Shown here: positions 9,412 through 19,007 of the stretch, piece by piece | How positions within the stretch are numbered: the first letter of the stretch is position 1 | Layout: each line of letters opens with the position of its first letter | Source: Bacteroides caecigallinarum | GTDB taxonomy: Bacteria; Bacteroidota; Bacteroidia; Bacteroidales; Bacteroidaceae | NCBI RefSeq assembly: GCF_016902295.1 | Contig: NZ_JACJLQ010000009.1 | Span: 31,903 to 95,902 of the forward strand | Length of the DNA: 64,000 nt | Direction: 5' to 3' | The notes under the pieces: model-generated | The model's input: only the letters and a program-made list of their open reading frames with translations | Database searches by the model: none | Told to the model about the DNA's origin: nothing | Made by a program: the position numbers and the translations under genes

Positions 9412-10701
9412 ATGACAGATACAAAGAAACTACATTTCGAGACATTACAGCTACACGTAGGACAGGAAAATGCCGATAAGGCAACAGGCGCAAGGGCTGT
9501 ACCTATATATCAGACCACTTCATACGTATTCAATAATTCAGCATATGCCGAGGCACTGTTCGGGCTTCAGGAAAGCGGAGAAATATACGGACGACTGGGA
9601 AATCCTACACAAGGGATTTTCGAGCAAAGAATAGCGGCACTGGAAGGTGGGAAGGCGGCACTTGCAGTAGCATCAGGAGCGGCGGCAATTACATATTCAT
9701 TTCTAAATATCGCAAAGCAGGGCGACCACATTGTAGCAGCAAAGACTATCTACGGTGGAAGTTATAACCTTCTGGCACACACTTTCCCTACTTACGGAAT
9801 CAGTACAACTTTTGTAGATCCGGACAACATTGAGAATTTCGAAAAGGCTATTCAGGAAAATACAAAAGCCATATTTATAGAAACACTTGGCAATCCAAAT
9901 TCAAATATAATAGACATACAGGCCGTTGCCGATATAGCCCACAGAAACAAAATACCTCTGATAATAGACAATACGTTCGGAACCGCGTATCTTATCCGTC
10001 CGATAGAACATGGCGCAGATATAGTGGTACATTCTGCCACAAAATTCATCGGCGGACACGGAACATCTCTTGGCGGAGTTATTGTGGATTCAGGAAAATT
10101 TGACTGGAAAGCTTCCGGGAAATTTCCGCAACTGACAGAGCCTGACGCATCATATCACGGAATAATATTTACCGATATCGATCCTAGCACTGCTTTTGTG
10201 ACAAGAATAAGAACCACACTGCTCAGAGATACAGGAGCAGCTATAAGCCCGTTCAATGCCTTTATGCTTCTGCAAGGCCTTGAAACTCTGTCATTGAGAG
10301 TTGAACGCCACGTAGAGAACACACTTAAAATAGTTTCCTACCTTGCTTCACATCCAAAAGTAAAGAAAGTGAATCACCCTTCGCTCACCTCCCATCCAAA
10401 TCATGAGCTTTATAATAAGTACTTTTCCAAAGGTGGAGGCTCAATATTCACATTCGAGATTAAAGGCGGCAAGGAAGAAGCACATAAATTTATTGACAAT
10501 CTGAAAATATTCTCATTGCTTGCCAATGTAGCAGATGCAAAATCGCTGGTGATACATCCTGCCAGCACTACACATTCACAGCTGACTGAAAGTGAACTCC
10601 TGGAACAGGACATATATCAGGGAACTATCAGACTATCTATAGGTCTGGAACATATTGAAGATTTGAAAAATGATTTGGAACAAACATTAAACAGCATTTA
10701 A
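9412..10701 (+). CDS. metY: O-acetylhomoserine aminocarboxypropyltransferase / sulfhydrylase (PLP enzyme)
   Basis: A 429-residue Cys/Met-metabolism PLP enzyme. Opening [32 protein letters not shown] is diagnostic of the sulfhydrylase branch, and the Schiff-base lysine lies in [11 protein letters not shown] (K211). It makes homocysteine from O-acetylhomoserine and sulfide and may also make cysteine. The longest frame starts at 9325 but its first 29 residues have no homology and precede the promoter at 9352-9383; [15 protein letters not shown] at 9412 is the natural start. The neighbouring AsnC-type regulator is a candidate controller. Confidence 0.92.
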   Translation: MTDTKKLHFETLQLHVGQENADKATGARAVPIYQTTSYVFNNSAYAEALFGLQESGEIYGRLGNPTQGIFEQRIAALEGGKAALAVASGAAAITYSFLNIAKQGDHIVAAKTIYGGSYNLLAHTFPTYGISTTFVDPDNIENFEKAIQENTKAIFIETLGNPNSNIIDIQAVADIAHRNKIPLIIDNTFGTAYLIRPIEHGADIVVHSATKFIGGHGTSLGGVIVDSGKFDWKASGKFPQLTEPDASYHGIIFTDIDPSTAFVTRIRTTLLRDTGAAISPFNAFMLLQGLETLSLRVERHVENTLKIVSYLASHPKVKKVNHPSLTSHPNHELYNKYFSKGGGSIFTFEIKGGKEEAHKFIDNLKIFSLLANVADAKSLVIHPASTTHSQLTESELLEQDIYQGTIRLSIGLEHIEDLKNDLEQTLNSI

Positions 10702-10790
10702 ATAGTATTTAAACAGTGTTTAAGCACTGTTTTATCCCCCTAAAACAATTGCGGCTCAAGTTTTTCATTAAACTTGGGCCGCGCTATATA
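10702..10790. terminator. Bidirectional terminator, with TTTAAAC-type hairpin before it
   Basis: The main hairpin has GCGGCTCAAGTTT (10751-10763) pairing with AAACTTGGGCCGC (10770-10782), one G-T wobble. Just before it, overlapping copies of AAACAGNNTTTAAA and an AAACAGTG/CACTGTTT dyad occur. It separates the convergent metY and GHL10 genes. Confidence 0.7.
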
Positions 10791-10805
10791 TTCTAAAAAC
10801 TACAA

Positions 10806-12308
10806 TCATAATTTAACCTTCTCAGACACAGGTTTTGATTCATTATTCAGTCTGTCAAGAGCTGTTACCACATAGCGGTATTTGGTCTTTCCATTCTCGT
10901 ATGGCAACTTATAGAAAGTATCTCTTGTTATGGCAACAATCTTCGATGCATCCTCTATATTTACCTTTTCCTTGTTCTCAAACCTATAGACAACATACTG
11001 AACAGCCTCATCCATCACGTGTTTTGCTTTAGGAGCAGTCCAGAAAAGAATGTATCCATATTCTGTCCAAACATCTTTAAGTTTTCTAACTTTCAATGGA
11101 ATCTTGTCGTCAATAAACGGATACAACGGCTGCAGAGCCGGATATTTATGATAGTTCTTTGACAATATAGTTCTATAATTACCTGGGTTCTCCACCACAG
11201 CTGCAGAATACCATTGACAGCTACCCTGCACGGCTGGCAACGAACGTTGCAAATCATATTTTGCCGTCATCTGGTGTACTGAAGGATTCTTCAGGTCCGG
11301 TTTCTTCACTGTTCTATACACATCCTGCCCTATATACAGAGGACGTGCACTTGATTTCTCCGCCCACCACTTAACCAAAGTTTCATAATCTGCAGCCGGA
11401 TGACCTATCTCCCAATATACCTGCGGAATGTTATAGTCTATCCACCCTTTGTTCACCCAAAGCAGAACATCGGCATACAGGTCATCATAATTCTGGAGTC
11501 CGCGAGTCTCACTGCCTTCAGGTGAAGTACGTTTGTTACGATATATTCCGAAAGGCGAAATACCGAATTTCACCCAAGGCTTACATTCACGGATTGTCTC
11601 ATGAAGTTCCTTGATAAGAACATTTACATTATCTCTTCTCCACTGGTCTCTGTCTGTAAATCCACGACCGTAAGCGGCAAAACTTACATCGTCAGGAAAA
11701 TTCTCCCCCGGATTGGGATAAGGATAGAAATAATCGTCCATGTGAATGGCATCTACGTCATATCGGCTTACAATGTCGCGTACTATCTTGCAGATATACT
11801 TTCTATTCTCTGGAAATCCCGGATCAAAATAAAGCTGTCCGGCATACTTCACAAAAAGTTCGGGATGTTTGTTGTAAGGGTGCAGAGGCGACAATTGTGT
11901 TGTTCCTTTGGTGCATGCCCTATAAGGATTAATCCATGCATGTAATTCCATACCACGCTTGTGGCACTCTTCAATCATAAACTGCAGCGGATCCCATGTG
12001 GGTGAAGGCTGAACTCCCTGAATACCTGTCAAAAAACGGCTCCAAGGCTCGTACGATGACTTATATAATGCATCAGCCTCTGCCCTAACCTGAAAAATTA
12101 TGGCATTAATACCTGCTCCCTGCAAATCATCAAGCTGTTCCAGAAGAGTCTGTTTCATAGTTTCTGCAGGCATACCCTGAAACTGTCCGTTTACAAACTG
12201 TATCCATGCCCCGCGAAACTCACGTTTAGGAGATGCTGTCTGAGCACTGAAAACTGAAGTATTCAGCAACATAGCAGCAAGAACAATCAAAGTTTTAATT
12301 CTATTCAT
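10806..12308 (-). CDS. GHL10 (DUF187-type) glycoside-hydrolase-like secreted protein
   Basis: A 500-residue secreted protein with a signal peptide (MNRIKTLIVLAAMLLNTSVFSAQ). Residues ~28-345 match the GHL10/YddW family: REFRGAWIQFVNGQF at the start, GINAIIFQVRAEADALY, HKRGMELHAWINPYRA and DYNIPQVYWEIGHPA are typical TIM-barrel landmarks. A fibronectin-III-like module occupies about 395-500. Members have been proposed to cleave peptidoglycan or other glycans; the substrate cannot be read from sequence. Its promoter lies in the dyad element at 12332-12422. Confidence 0.88.
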   Translation of the reverse strand: MNRIKTLIVLAAMLLNTSVFSAQTASPKREFRGAWIQFVNGQFQGMPAETMKQTLLEQLDDLQGAGINAIIFQVRAEADALYKSSYEPWSRFLTGIQGVQPSPTWDPLQFMIEECHKRGMELHAWINPYRACTKGTTQLSPLHPYNKHPELFVKYAGQLYFDPGFPENRKYICKIVRDIVSRYDVDAIHMDDYFYPYPNPGENFPDDVSFAAYGRGFTDRDQWRRDNVNVLIKELHETIRECKPWVKFGISPFGIYRNKRTSPEGSETRGLQNYDDLYADVLLWVNKGWIDYNIPQVYWEIGHPAADYETLVKWWAEKSSARPLYIGQDVYRTVKKPDLKNPSVHQMTAKYDLQRSLPAVQGSCQWYSAAVVENPGNYRTILSKNYHKYPALQPLYPFIDDKIPLKVRKLKDVWTEYGYILFWTAPKAKHVMDEAVQYVVYRFENKEKVNIEDASKIVAITRDTFYKLPYENGKTKYRYVVTALDRLNNESKPVSEKVKL

Positions 12309-12331
12309 TATCTATAAAGTTTTCGAGGGTA

Positions 12332-12422
12332 CAAAGATAGTGCAAACCGAATGAAGTACAAAGTGAAAACAGTGTTTTCAACTTTTAATTCCGAGGTGTA
12401 GCCTATCTTATTAAAAGATAAA
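12332..12422 (-). promoter_or_regulatory. Promoter of GHL10 gene inside a ~90-bp conserved dyad element (copy 1)
   Basis: Read on the minus strand, TTTG (12359-12362) and TATCTTTG (12332-12339) form a 19-bp-spaced promoter. The whole stretch is an imperfect inverted repeat: outer arms AAGATAGTGCA and TGTAGCCTATCTT, and a central GAAAAC/GTTTTC stem. A close copy lies over the purT promoter (54357-54447). Confidence 0.7.
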
Positions 12423-12456
12423 CAAAAACGGACACATATACGTTAAAAATATAAAG

Positions 12457-12487
12457 TTTGAACTCTCAGTATAAATATGTACATTTG
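12457..12487 (+). promoter_or_regulatory. Promoter of iron alcohol dehydrogenase gene
   Basis: A consensus pair: TTTG (12457-12460), 19-bp spacer, TACATTTG (12480-12487), 32 nt before the ATG. Confidence 0.8.
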
Positions 12488-12519
12488 CATACAGTTTAAA
12501 ACCATAAATACATAATAAC

Positions 12520-13665
12520 ATGTTGAACAATTTTTGTTTTCAGAATCCTACAAAACTGATTATGGGCAAAGGCATGATTGCCCAGTTAAGCAAAGAAATA
12601 CCTGCCGACAAAAAAGTCATGATTACTTTCGGCGGTGGTAGCGTAAAGAAAAACGGAGTCTATGAGCAGGTAAAGGAAGCCCTGAAAAATCACAATACAG
12701 TTGAATTCTGGGGCATTGAGCCAAACCCGGCCATAGAAACACTGCGTGAGGCTATCGCACTGGGAAAAGCAGAAAAAGTGGATTTCCTTCTGGCCGTTGG
12801 CGGCGGTTCTGTAATCGACGGAACAAAGCTCATCTCGGCAGGTTTGCTTTACGATGGTGACGCATGGGACTTGGTGAAAAAAGGAAAAGCTGACAAGACC
12901 CTTCCTCTGGGAACAGTTCTGACTATACCTGCAACAGGTTCGGAAATGAACGACGGTGCAGTCATTTCTTGTAAGGAAACTAAAGAGAAGTACGCTTTCT
13001 TCTCAAACTTCCCTAAATTCTCAATCCTTGATCCTGAAGTAACTTTCTCATTACCGGACTATCAGATAGCATGCGGTATTGCAGATACATTCGTACACGT
13101 AATGGAACAGTATCTCACTAAGACCGGCGAATCAAGATTAATGGACCGCTGGGCTGAAAGTATCCTTCAGACACTGGTTGAGATTGCTCCGAAAATCAAG
13201 GAAAACAAGCAGGACTACCAGAATATGGCAGACTTCATGATGTGTGCTACAATGGCTCTTAACGGATTCATTGCTTTGGGAGTTTCACAGGACTGGGCTA
13301 CACACATGATTGGTCATGAAGTGACAGCTCTTACAGGACTTACTCACGGACATACACTCGCGATAATTCTTCCGGGTACAATGGACGTACTCCGCCAGCA
13401 GAAGAGTGAGAAAATCATGCAGGTAGGCGCAAGAGTGTTCGGAGTAAGTTCAGGAACACACGATTTCCGTATAAACGAAACTATACGCAAGACTCGTGAA
13501 TTCTTCAATTCTCTTGGTCTCACAACATCTCTTTCAGAAAACAATATTGGCAGAGAAGTGATAGACGAAATAGAACGTCGTTTCAATGAAAGAGACGTAC
13601 ATTTTGGTGAGGACGGACTGGTAACCGGTACAGTTGCAAAAGAAATCCTCAACAAGGTATATTAA
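12520..13665 (+). CDS. Iron-containing alcohol dehydrogenase, YqhD/butanol-dehydrogenase type
   Basis: A 381-residue group III alcohol dehydrogenase. The nucleotide-binding loop is GGGS at 94-97, and the metal ligands are visible as D189 and H193 (ADTFVHVMEQ), H266 (MIGHEVTA) and a His at 276/278 (LTHGHTLAI). The pattern is closest to NADPH-dependent YqhD/BDH enzymes that reduce aldehydes. Cytoplasmic, monocistronic between its own consensus promoter and a terminator. A role in aldehyde detoxification or fermentation redox balance is inferred from the family. Confidence 0.92.
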   Translation: MLNNFCFQNPTKLIMGKGMIAQLSKEIPADKKVMITFGGGSVKKNGVYEQVKEALKNHNTVEFWGIEPNPAIETLREAIALGKAEKVDFLLAVGGGSVIDGTKLISAGLLYDGDAWDLVKKGKADKTLPLGTVLTIPATGSEMNDGAVISCKETKEKYAFFSNFPKFSILDPEVTFSLPDYQIACGIADTFVHVMEQYLTKTGESRLMDRWAESILQTLVEIAPKIKENKQDYQNMADFMMCATMALNGFIALGVSQDWATHMIGHEVTALTGLTHGHTLAIILPGTMDVLRQQKSEKIMQVGARVFGVSSGTHDFRINETIRKTREFFNSLGLTTSLSENNIGREVIDEIERRFNERDVHFGEDGLVTGTVAKEILNKVY

Positions 13666-13697
13666 TTCTATTTTTCAAGATAAATAGAAAAGTAAAG

Positions 13698-13742
13698 AAT
13701 CCTCTTATCAGAGCTATTTGCCATGATAAGAGGATTTTTCTG
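13698..13742. terminator. Bidirectional terminator between alcohol dehydrogenase and thiol peroxidase
   Basis: A perfect 13-bp stem: AATCCTCTTATCA (13698-13710) and its complement (13724-13736), with a T-run after and an A-rich flank before. Confidence 0.85.
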
Positions 13743-13758
13743 TCAGATATCAAAAATT

Positions 13759-14325
13759 TTATTTCAACCGTTCGAGAGCTTTCTGATAATCAGGTTCTTC
13801 CGAAACATTCTTCACAAGCTGGCGGTAAATAATCTTTCCTGTTTCATCAATAACTATTACAGCTCTTGTAGTCAATCCTCTCATAGGGCCTTCAGTTATA
13901 ACCAAACCATAATTCTTTTCAAAATCCTCACTACGGAAAACCGATAGCGGTATTACCCTGTCCAATCCTTCCGTAGAGCAAAATCTTGATTGAGCGAAAG
14001 GCAAATCCTTCGAAACGCAAAGCACCACGGTATTTTCAAGAGAAGCCGCATCAGCATTAAAATGTCTTACAGAAAGGGCACATGTCGGTGTATCCAGACT
14101 AGGGAAAATATTCAATATCACTTTTTTTCCTCTAAATGATGAAAGGGAAACCTCGTTCATACCCTTGTCCGTAGCGTAAAAGTCCGGAGCCATCACTCCT
14201 ACTTCCGGCATATAACCGTTGGTAGATACCTCCACTCCCCGGGCTATAACCTTTTCCTGAGCTGATGCGACATAAAAAAACAAAATGCTAAAAACGGACA
14301 AGAATAATAAAGTAACTTTTCTCAT
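13759..14325 (-). CDS. tpx: Thiol peroxidase (Tpx) with N-terminal signal peptide
   Basis: A 188-residue peroxiredoxin of the Tpx class. The peroxidatic cysteine is C82 (SLDTPTCALSVRHFN) and the resolving cysteine C116 (KDLPFAQSRFC), 34 residues apart as in Tpx enzymes. It reduces peroxides with thioredoxin-like donors. Unlike the usual cytoplasmic Tpx, the first ~22 residues (MRKVTLLFLSVFSILFFYVASAQ) form a signal peptide, so this copy is probably periplasmic. The upstream ATG at 14352 of the longer frame is inside the promoter and is not used. Confidence 0.88.
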   Translation of the reverse strand: MRKVTLLFLSVFSILFFYVASAQEKVIARGVEVSTNGYMPEVGVMAPDFYATDKGMNEVSLSSFRGKKVILNIFPSLDTPTCALSVRHFNADAASLENTVVLCVSKDLPFAQSRFCSTEGLDRVIPLSVFRSEDFEKNYGLVITEGPMRGLTTRAVIVIDETGKIIYRQLVKNVSEEPDYQKALERLK

Positions 14326-14351
14326 ACTGTATAATTTAATTGGTTCAGCCA

Positions 14352-14384
14352 CAAATATAATTCTTATTTTATAATGATTACAAT
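14352..14384 (-). promoter_or_regulatory. tpx promoter
   Basis: On the minus strand ATTG (14381-14384), 21-bp spacer, TATATTTG (14352-14359). It excludes the longer open frame and places the start at 14325. Confidence 0.75.
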
Positions 14385-14454
14385 TATTATACCATCATTC
14401 CATATTCTTTGCTCTTTTTAGCATTTTGTCTGTTATAGATTGAACTACAATTTA

Positions 14455-17274
14455 TCACTTGTTTTCAGGCATCATTACCAATACCCTGTAGTTGTTCTGT
14501 TCCATAACTTTGCCGACATATTCCGAAAGTTCTTCCGGAGTTACAGACAAGATTACCTTTTCAGCCTGGGCAAATACTTCAGACGGTTTAAGTTCGTTGC
14601 CTGCCATCATTGAGCACCAATAGCTGTTTGTATGTTCATTCTCGGCATACTGCTTAACCATGAATTCCTTCACTTTGTCAAGTTCCTCCACAGGAGTTTC
14701 CTTCGCCAGTTTCTCAAACTCGCTGCGGATTATTTCAAGAGCACGGTCTTTCTTTTCAGGCTTAACCTGGAATATAGTCTGATATGCAACCGACACTTCA
14801 GAAAGTCTGTCCTGCGAGCCCTGTGTAAATATGCTATAGACAGCGCCTTCCTTCTCGCGTACTTCATTCAATAGACGTGTAGAGATTATCTGTGCCGACA
14901 TTGAAGCCATCAGTCTGTTCTTGAATGAGTAAGGCATCTTTCCACTGATGATGACAGCAGCACTACCCTGAGGCACTTCCATCTTCATTGTGAAATCCTT
15001 TTCTTCGCTACCGGACTTGATTTCTACCGCACTGTTATATTTCAATTCCTGTTTTTTCCCTTTCACAGAAGGCAGTGAAGCGATATACTGTTCAACAAGT
15101 GTCTTCAAATCTGTTTCATCAAAGTTACCACTGAATACAAATGTAAAGTCCGCTGCATTGGCAAGCTGCTCATTGATAATAGAAAGAATATTCTCACGGT
15201 TTGCCTTCTCAATATCACTTATACCGAACACCTGCTTGTTAGGCGAAGTATAAAGGAATTCCTGAACCTTCTTCTGGAAGACAAAACTAGGATTCTGCTC
15301 CTGATTCTGGATCAATCCCTTATACAGATTCTGCATTGCAGCAAATTCATCCTCTGTTACTGTCAGTCCTGTGAAAGTCATGTATATCATCTCCATATAA
15401 GTCTTCAGATCCTTCGGAGTGGTATTTCCGTAAAGACTACGTACATAGTCCTCGAAAGCAACTTTCAGGGAAACCTGCTTGCCGGCCATCAGCTTGGTCA
15501 GATCAGAATTGGTGAAATTACCCAAACCGTGCTGTTCCAGTACGGCAGGCATGAACATCAAGTCCGCCGCCTTGTCATTTCCATAAACCGAAGTACCGCC
15601 TTTTGCCACAGCCATCATATAAATCTCATCAGCCTTGAAGTCAGTCTTCTTCAATACCACTTTGGCACCATTTGAAAGAATCCATTCCTTGGCACCGAAA
15701 TCAGAAAGCATGTTTTCCTTCACCACCTTTCCGGCTGCAGGCAATTCGCTTACCAGAGGTTCATCCTTCACATTGTCCACGTAAGGAGCAATGTTTTCGG
15801 CCTCCACCTGAGAAAGCAATGCTAGTATATCTTCATCCTTAGGACATGACTCCCCTTCGCGTGCAGGCATCATACCGAGAACAACCAGATTTTTGTCCGA
15901 AACAATCTGCGAGAACACCTGATTAACGGCTTCCACAGGTATCTGGTTCACAATCATGCTCATCATCTGATATTCTGTTTCTATACCCGGTATAGGCTTC
16001 TTGTCGATAAAGTTGCGTACATACGATTCTGCAAGAGTCTTGTTTTCCTGCTGGTTGCGGTTGTTGTAAGCCTTTTCAAGCTGAGAAAGATATTCCGTGC
16101 GGCAACGCGCATATTCAGTGGCGGTAAATCCTCCCCTCTTGGCACGGAGAGCCTCACGATATACAGCCTTCAGTCCTTCGTCGAAACTGTTGCCCTTTGG
16201 AATCATAGCCAATAGGAAAGCCTGTTTTGTCTTCGACATAAGAAACTCTCCATGAATTGTTTCTGCAAGTGCAAACGGAGCATCCGCCTTCTGACCCTGT
16301 TCGTTCAGTCTTATCTGAAGCATCATCTGAGCCATATCGAGCAGATAAGCGGTTGTAACATCAGCCATTGTACCTTTCAACGAATCAGGCAGAGCATCAT
16401 ACTTGAACATAATCTGAGCCACATAATTGCTCTGTTCCTTATCCGAGCCGAAAGCGATAATAGGCTTTTCATTGTCGGCCACAGGGTAGTAAACCCTTTC
16501 TGCCGGATTTACTGGCTTCTCTATCTTTGAGAACAATTCCTTTATCTTGCCTTCTATGCGGTCCACATCAATATCGCCCACCACTACTATACCCTGAAGG
16601 TCAGGACGGTACCACTTTTCATAATAGTCGCGCAAAGCCTGATGCGGGAAATTGTCCACCACTTCCATGGTTCCTATAGGAAGACGGTGTCCGTATCTGC
16701 TGTCAGGATATATCACCGGAAGCAGTTTCTCCATTATTCTCATATTTGGAGGCAGCTGGCTTCTCCATTCCTCATGTATAACGGAACGCTCCTCGTCTAT
16801 CTCCTTACCTTCAAGCAAAAGGCCGTCAGCCCAGTCGGACAGAATCATCAGACATGAGTCCTGTACCCCGATACGTTCAGTAGGTACACTGGAGATACGA
16901 TAAACAGTTTCATCAATGCTGGTATAGGCATTAAGATTATAACCGTACTTCACACCTACAGACTCCAGCCATTTTATCATTGAGTTTCCCGGGAAGTTTT
17001 TTGTTCCGTTGAAACACATGTGTTCAAGGAAATGAGCCAATCCACGCTGATTGTCTTCTTCAAGGATACTACCCACTTTTTGGGCGATATAGAAGTCCAC
17101 CTGGTTCTTCGGGTATTCATTATGACGGATATAGTATGTAAGTCCGTTATCCAGTTTACCTATTCTCACTTCCTTATCCACAGGCACCGGAGGCATCTGC
17201 TGTGCCCTGACAGCTACCGGCATGCAGGCAAAACCTGCTATGGCTACAAAAGCCAGTTTAATCATTCTTCTCAT
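14455..17274 (-). CDS. M16 family zinc metallopeptidase, secreted (939 aa)
   Basis: A full-length M16 peptidase with signal peptide (to about residue 25, VRAQQ). The zinc motif HFLEH is at 81-85, with EERSVIHEEW providing the distal glutamate. Two M16 halves are present, the second inactive as normal. Expected to be periplasmic and to degrade peptides or misfolded fragments. Its promoter carries the 11-bp direct-repeat box shared by four other transcription units, so it is predicted to be controlled by the OmpR-class system encoded at 32-36 kb. It also lies 100 bp downstream of the DUF2975-HTH operon on the same strand, so read-through is possible. Confidence 0.93.
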   Translation of the reverse strand: MRRMIKLAFVAIAGFACMPVAVRAQQMPPVPVDKEVRIGKLDNGLTYYIRHNEYPKNQVDFYIAQKVGSILEEDNQRGLAHFLEHMCFNGTKNFPGNSMIKWLESVGVKYGYNLNAYTSIDETVYRISSVPTERIGVQDSCLMILSDWADGLLLEGKEIDEERSVIHEEWRSQLPPNMRIMEKLLPVIYPDSRYGHRLPIGTMEVVDNFPHQALRDYYEKWYRPDLQGIVVVGDIDVDRIEGKIKELFSKIEKPVNPAERVYYPVADNEKPIIAFGSDKEQSNYVAQIMFKYDALPDSLKGTMADVTTAYLLDMAQMMLQIRLNEQGQKADAPFALAETIHGEFLMSKTKQAFLLAMIPKGNSFDEGLKAVYREALRAKRGGFTATEYARCRTEYLSQLEKAYNNRNQQENKTLAESYVRNFIDKKPIPGIETEYQMMSMIVNQIPVEAVNQVFSQIVSDKNLVVLGMMPAREGESCPKDEDILALLSQVEAENIAPYVDNVKDEPLVSELPAAGKVVKENMLSDFGAKEWILSNGAKVVLKKTDFKADEIYMMAVAKGGTSVYGNDKAADLMFMPAVLEQHGLGNFTNSDLTKLMAGKQVSLKVAFEDYVRSLYGNTTPKDLKTYMEMIYMTFTGLTVTEDEFAAMQNLYKGLIQNQEQNPSFVFQKKVQEFLYTSPNKQVFGISDIEKANRENILSIINEQLANAADFTFVFSGNFDETDLKTLVEQYIASLPSVKGKKQELKYNSAVEIKSGSEEKDFTMKMEVPQGSAAVIISGKMPYSFKNRLMASMSAQIISTRLLNEVREKEGAVYSIFTQGSQDRLSEVSVAYQTIFQVKPEKKDRALEIIRSEFEKLAKETPVEELDKVKEFMVKQYAENEHTNSYWCSMMAGNELKPSEVFAQAEKVILSVTPEELSEYVGKVMEQNNYRVLVMMPENK

Positions 17275-17313
17275 AACTTTTATATTTTATATTGTTTAGT
17301 TGTTCTTATGCCG

Positions 17314-17373
17314 CAAAGGTATGCGCAAAGAAGATTAGTTTATGTTATCGCTTTGTTATCTTTATGTTAATAC
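17314..17373 (-). promoter_or_regulatory. Direct-repeat box A and -7 element of M16 peptidase
   Basis: The -7 element on the minus strand is TACCTTTG (17314-17321). No TTTG is found at -33. Instead, plus-strand 17341-17373 reads TATGTTATCGC, TTTGTTATCTT, TATGTTAATAC: three 11-bp direct repeats starting after exactly 19 bp. The same layout recurs at 21036, 23411, 26326 and 32095. Confidence 0.75.
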
Positions 17374-17374
17374 A

Positions 17375-17581
17375 TCATTCGTCCCTATATTCCAGAATAT
17401 CTCCCGGCTGGCAGTCCAGTTCCTTACAGATAGCCTCCAAAGTAGAGAAACGTATAGCTTTAGCCTTTCCCGTTTTAAGTATAGAAAGGTTTGCTGGAGT
17501 AAGGTCTATGCGTTCTGCCAGTTCACCAAGCGAAATTTTCCGTTTCGCCATCATTACGTCCAAGTTTACTATTATAGGCAT
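17375..17581 (-). CDS. Small HTH (Cro/C1, HTH_26-type) regulator paired with DUF2975 proteins
   Basis: A 68-residue DNA-binding protein consisting of little more than one Xre-type HTH (KISLGELAERIDLTPANLSILKTGKAKAIRFSTLEAICKEL) and a short tail. Proteins of this size follow DUF2975 membrane genes in many bacteria (YozG-like). It is the last gene of a five-gene operon and the natural candidate to bind the two identical-arm palindromes around that operon's promoter (19676-19755). Autoregulation is inferred. Confidence 0.85.
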   Translation of the reverse strand: MPIIVNLDVMMAKRKISLGELAERIDLTPANLSILKTGKAKAIRFSTLEAICKELDCQPGDILEYRDE

Positions 17582-17602
17582 ATATGTCAGTTTTTTAATC
17601 TA

Positions 17603-18058
17603 TCAAATTGTCAAATCCTGTTCTTCTTTCATTCGTATTCCTATCTCAAAAATACAGGCAGTCAATACAAACATCATTCCCAAGATTATAAATAACACAC
17701 AAACCTCAGTCGGCATTTCAAGAGGACTTAAACGAATTATCAAATTTATAAGTATTCCGGACAAAGTAGTTGAAACACCTATGGCATTCAGGATACGTTT
17801 GTTCACACGGCTGAAGATATTTCCCCGCTTCACATTACGAACCATCACATACGACAGAACTCCTACAAACATTATGGCGTAACTCTCTATGCCTACTACT
17901 AAGGCGTACCATATAAATGTATCGCTATCATCCTTTCCCATTTCATAACAAAGGTCCAGTATATTAGGAAATCCGTACATAGCTGCGGCTATTATTGTTA
18001 TCACAGAAATAACCTCGCAATATCTTACAAGTTTTTTATCAGGCTTAATCTCGCTCAT
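17603..18058 (-). CDS. DUF2975 membrane protein (paralogue 4 of 4)
   Basis: A 151-residue protein with four hydrophobic segments and the C-terminal signature KEEQDLTI that all four neighbours share. Function unknown. It is next to the HTH gene, the usual partner of this family, which suggests the membrane protein modulates or senses for the regulator. Gap to the HTH gene is 21 bp. Confidence 0.75.
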   Translation of the reverse strand: MSEIKPDKKLVRYCEVISVITIIAAAMYGFPNILDLCYEMGKDDSDTFIWYALVVGIESYAIMFVGVLSYVMVRNVKRGNIFSRVNKRILNAIGVSTTLSGILINLIIRLSPLEMPTEVCVLFIILGMMFVLTACIFEIGIRMKEEQDLTI

Positions 18059-18071
18059 AGTTCTATTCCTA

Positions 18072-18524
18072 TTAAATGGTCAAATCATTTTCTTCCTTAA
18101 TTTTTACCGCACGGCGCACTATCTTTCCTATAAATGCCATCATAATTCCAAATAACATAATAGTGAACCAATCCAATGAATATAAAAATTCATCCCCCAA
18201 ATCACCTGCTCTCTTTGCAAAAGAGTTACGAATCAACATAAAAAGAACCGTAAAAGAGCCAATACTCTCCAGAATACCAGCAGTCTTATTACTAATCAGT
18301 TTTCGGCAGTCAATCCTGATTATACAAAAGCAAAACACAAGAATGACCAATAAATTACATGCATACACTCCGCCCAGCATCCGTTCAGAAGTGCCAGCCA
18401 GCAAAAGTCTTACAATAGTAGGACCAAAATACATCATTACACTTATCATTCCAACCAGAACAGCAAATAGAAGATTACCCATATCTTTATAGCGCTGTTT
18501 GAGTATTTTCCATATCGTCTTCAT
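18072..18524 (-). CDS. DUF2975-like membrane protein (paralogue 3 of 4)
   Basis: A 150-residue protein with four predicted membrane segments and the C-terminus KIKEENDLTI. Sequence between the paralogues is quite divergent apart from the layout and this tail, so the duplications are not recent. Function unknown. Confidence 0.7.
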   Translation of the reverse strand: MKTIWKILKQRYKDMGNLLFAVLVGMISVMMYFGPTIVRLLLAGTSERMLGGVYACNLLVILVFCFCIIRIDCRKLISNKTAGILESIGSFTVLFMLIRNSFAKRAGDLGDEFLYSLDWFTIMLFGIMMAFIGKIVRRAVKIKEENDLTI

Positions 18525-18551
18525 TGTTATTCCCTTTCATTATTTTATGAT

Positions 18552-18992
18552 TCAAATAGTAAGTTCCTGTTCTTCTTTCATCTTCACTCCCAGATTGAAC
18601 ACTTCTGAGAGTATGTTTATGAAGATTCCTATTAATAGGAAAAACATATATGTCTGACTATCGGAGTCATTGATTGAGTTTATCACTGTCAGGATTATCC
18701 CTGTCAAGGTAACAGTCCACGCAAAGAATCGCAAAGGATATATATTCTTTTTATCGAAAACAAATCCTTTATCTACGTTTTTAAGAAAACACACTATGGA
18801 TATTGCCGACAGGATTATACATGTATATATTACCAATCTTGTACAGGTCTCATAATTGAATACTGTATCCATAAAAATTACATCAGCAATTTCAAGACCG
18901 AAACGCAGTATTCCGACAAGCAAACTTGTATATGCAACCGTAAGGCTACAGAACATTGTCAATTGTTTTTTCTGAGAAACTTTGTTTTTCAT
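18552..18992 (-). CDS. DUF2975-like membrane protein (paralogue 2 of 4)
   Basis: A 146-residue, four-segment membrane protein ending KMKEEQELTI. Closest in layout to the protein at 17603-18058. Function unknown; part of the same operon. Confidence 0.7.
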   Translation of the reverse strand: MKNKVSQKKQLTMFCSLTVAYTSLLVGILRFGLEIADVIFMDTVFNYETCTRLVIYTCIILSAISIVCFLKNVDKGFVFDKKNIYPLRFFAWTVTLTGIILTVINSINDSDSQTYMFFLLIGIFINILSEVFNLGVKMKEEQELTI

Positions 18993-19007
18993 AATCTTTA
19001 TCTATTT

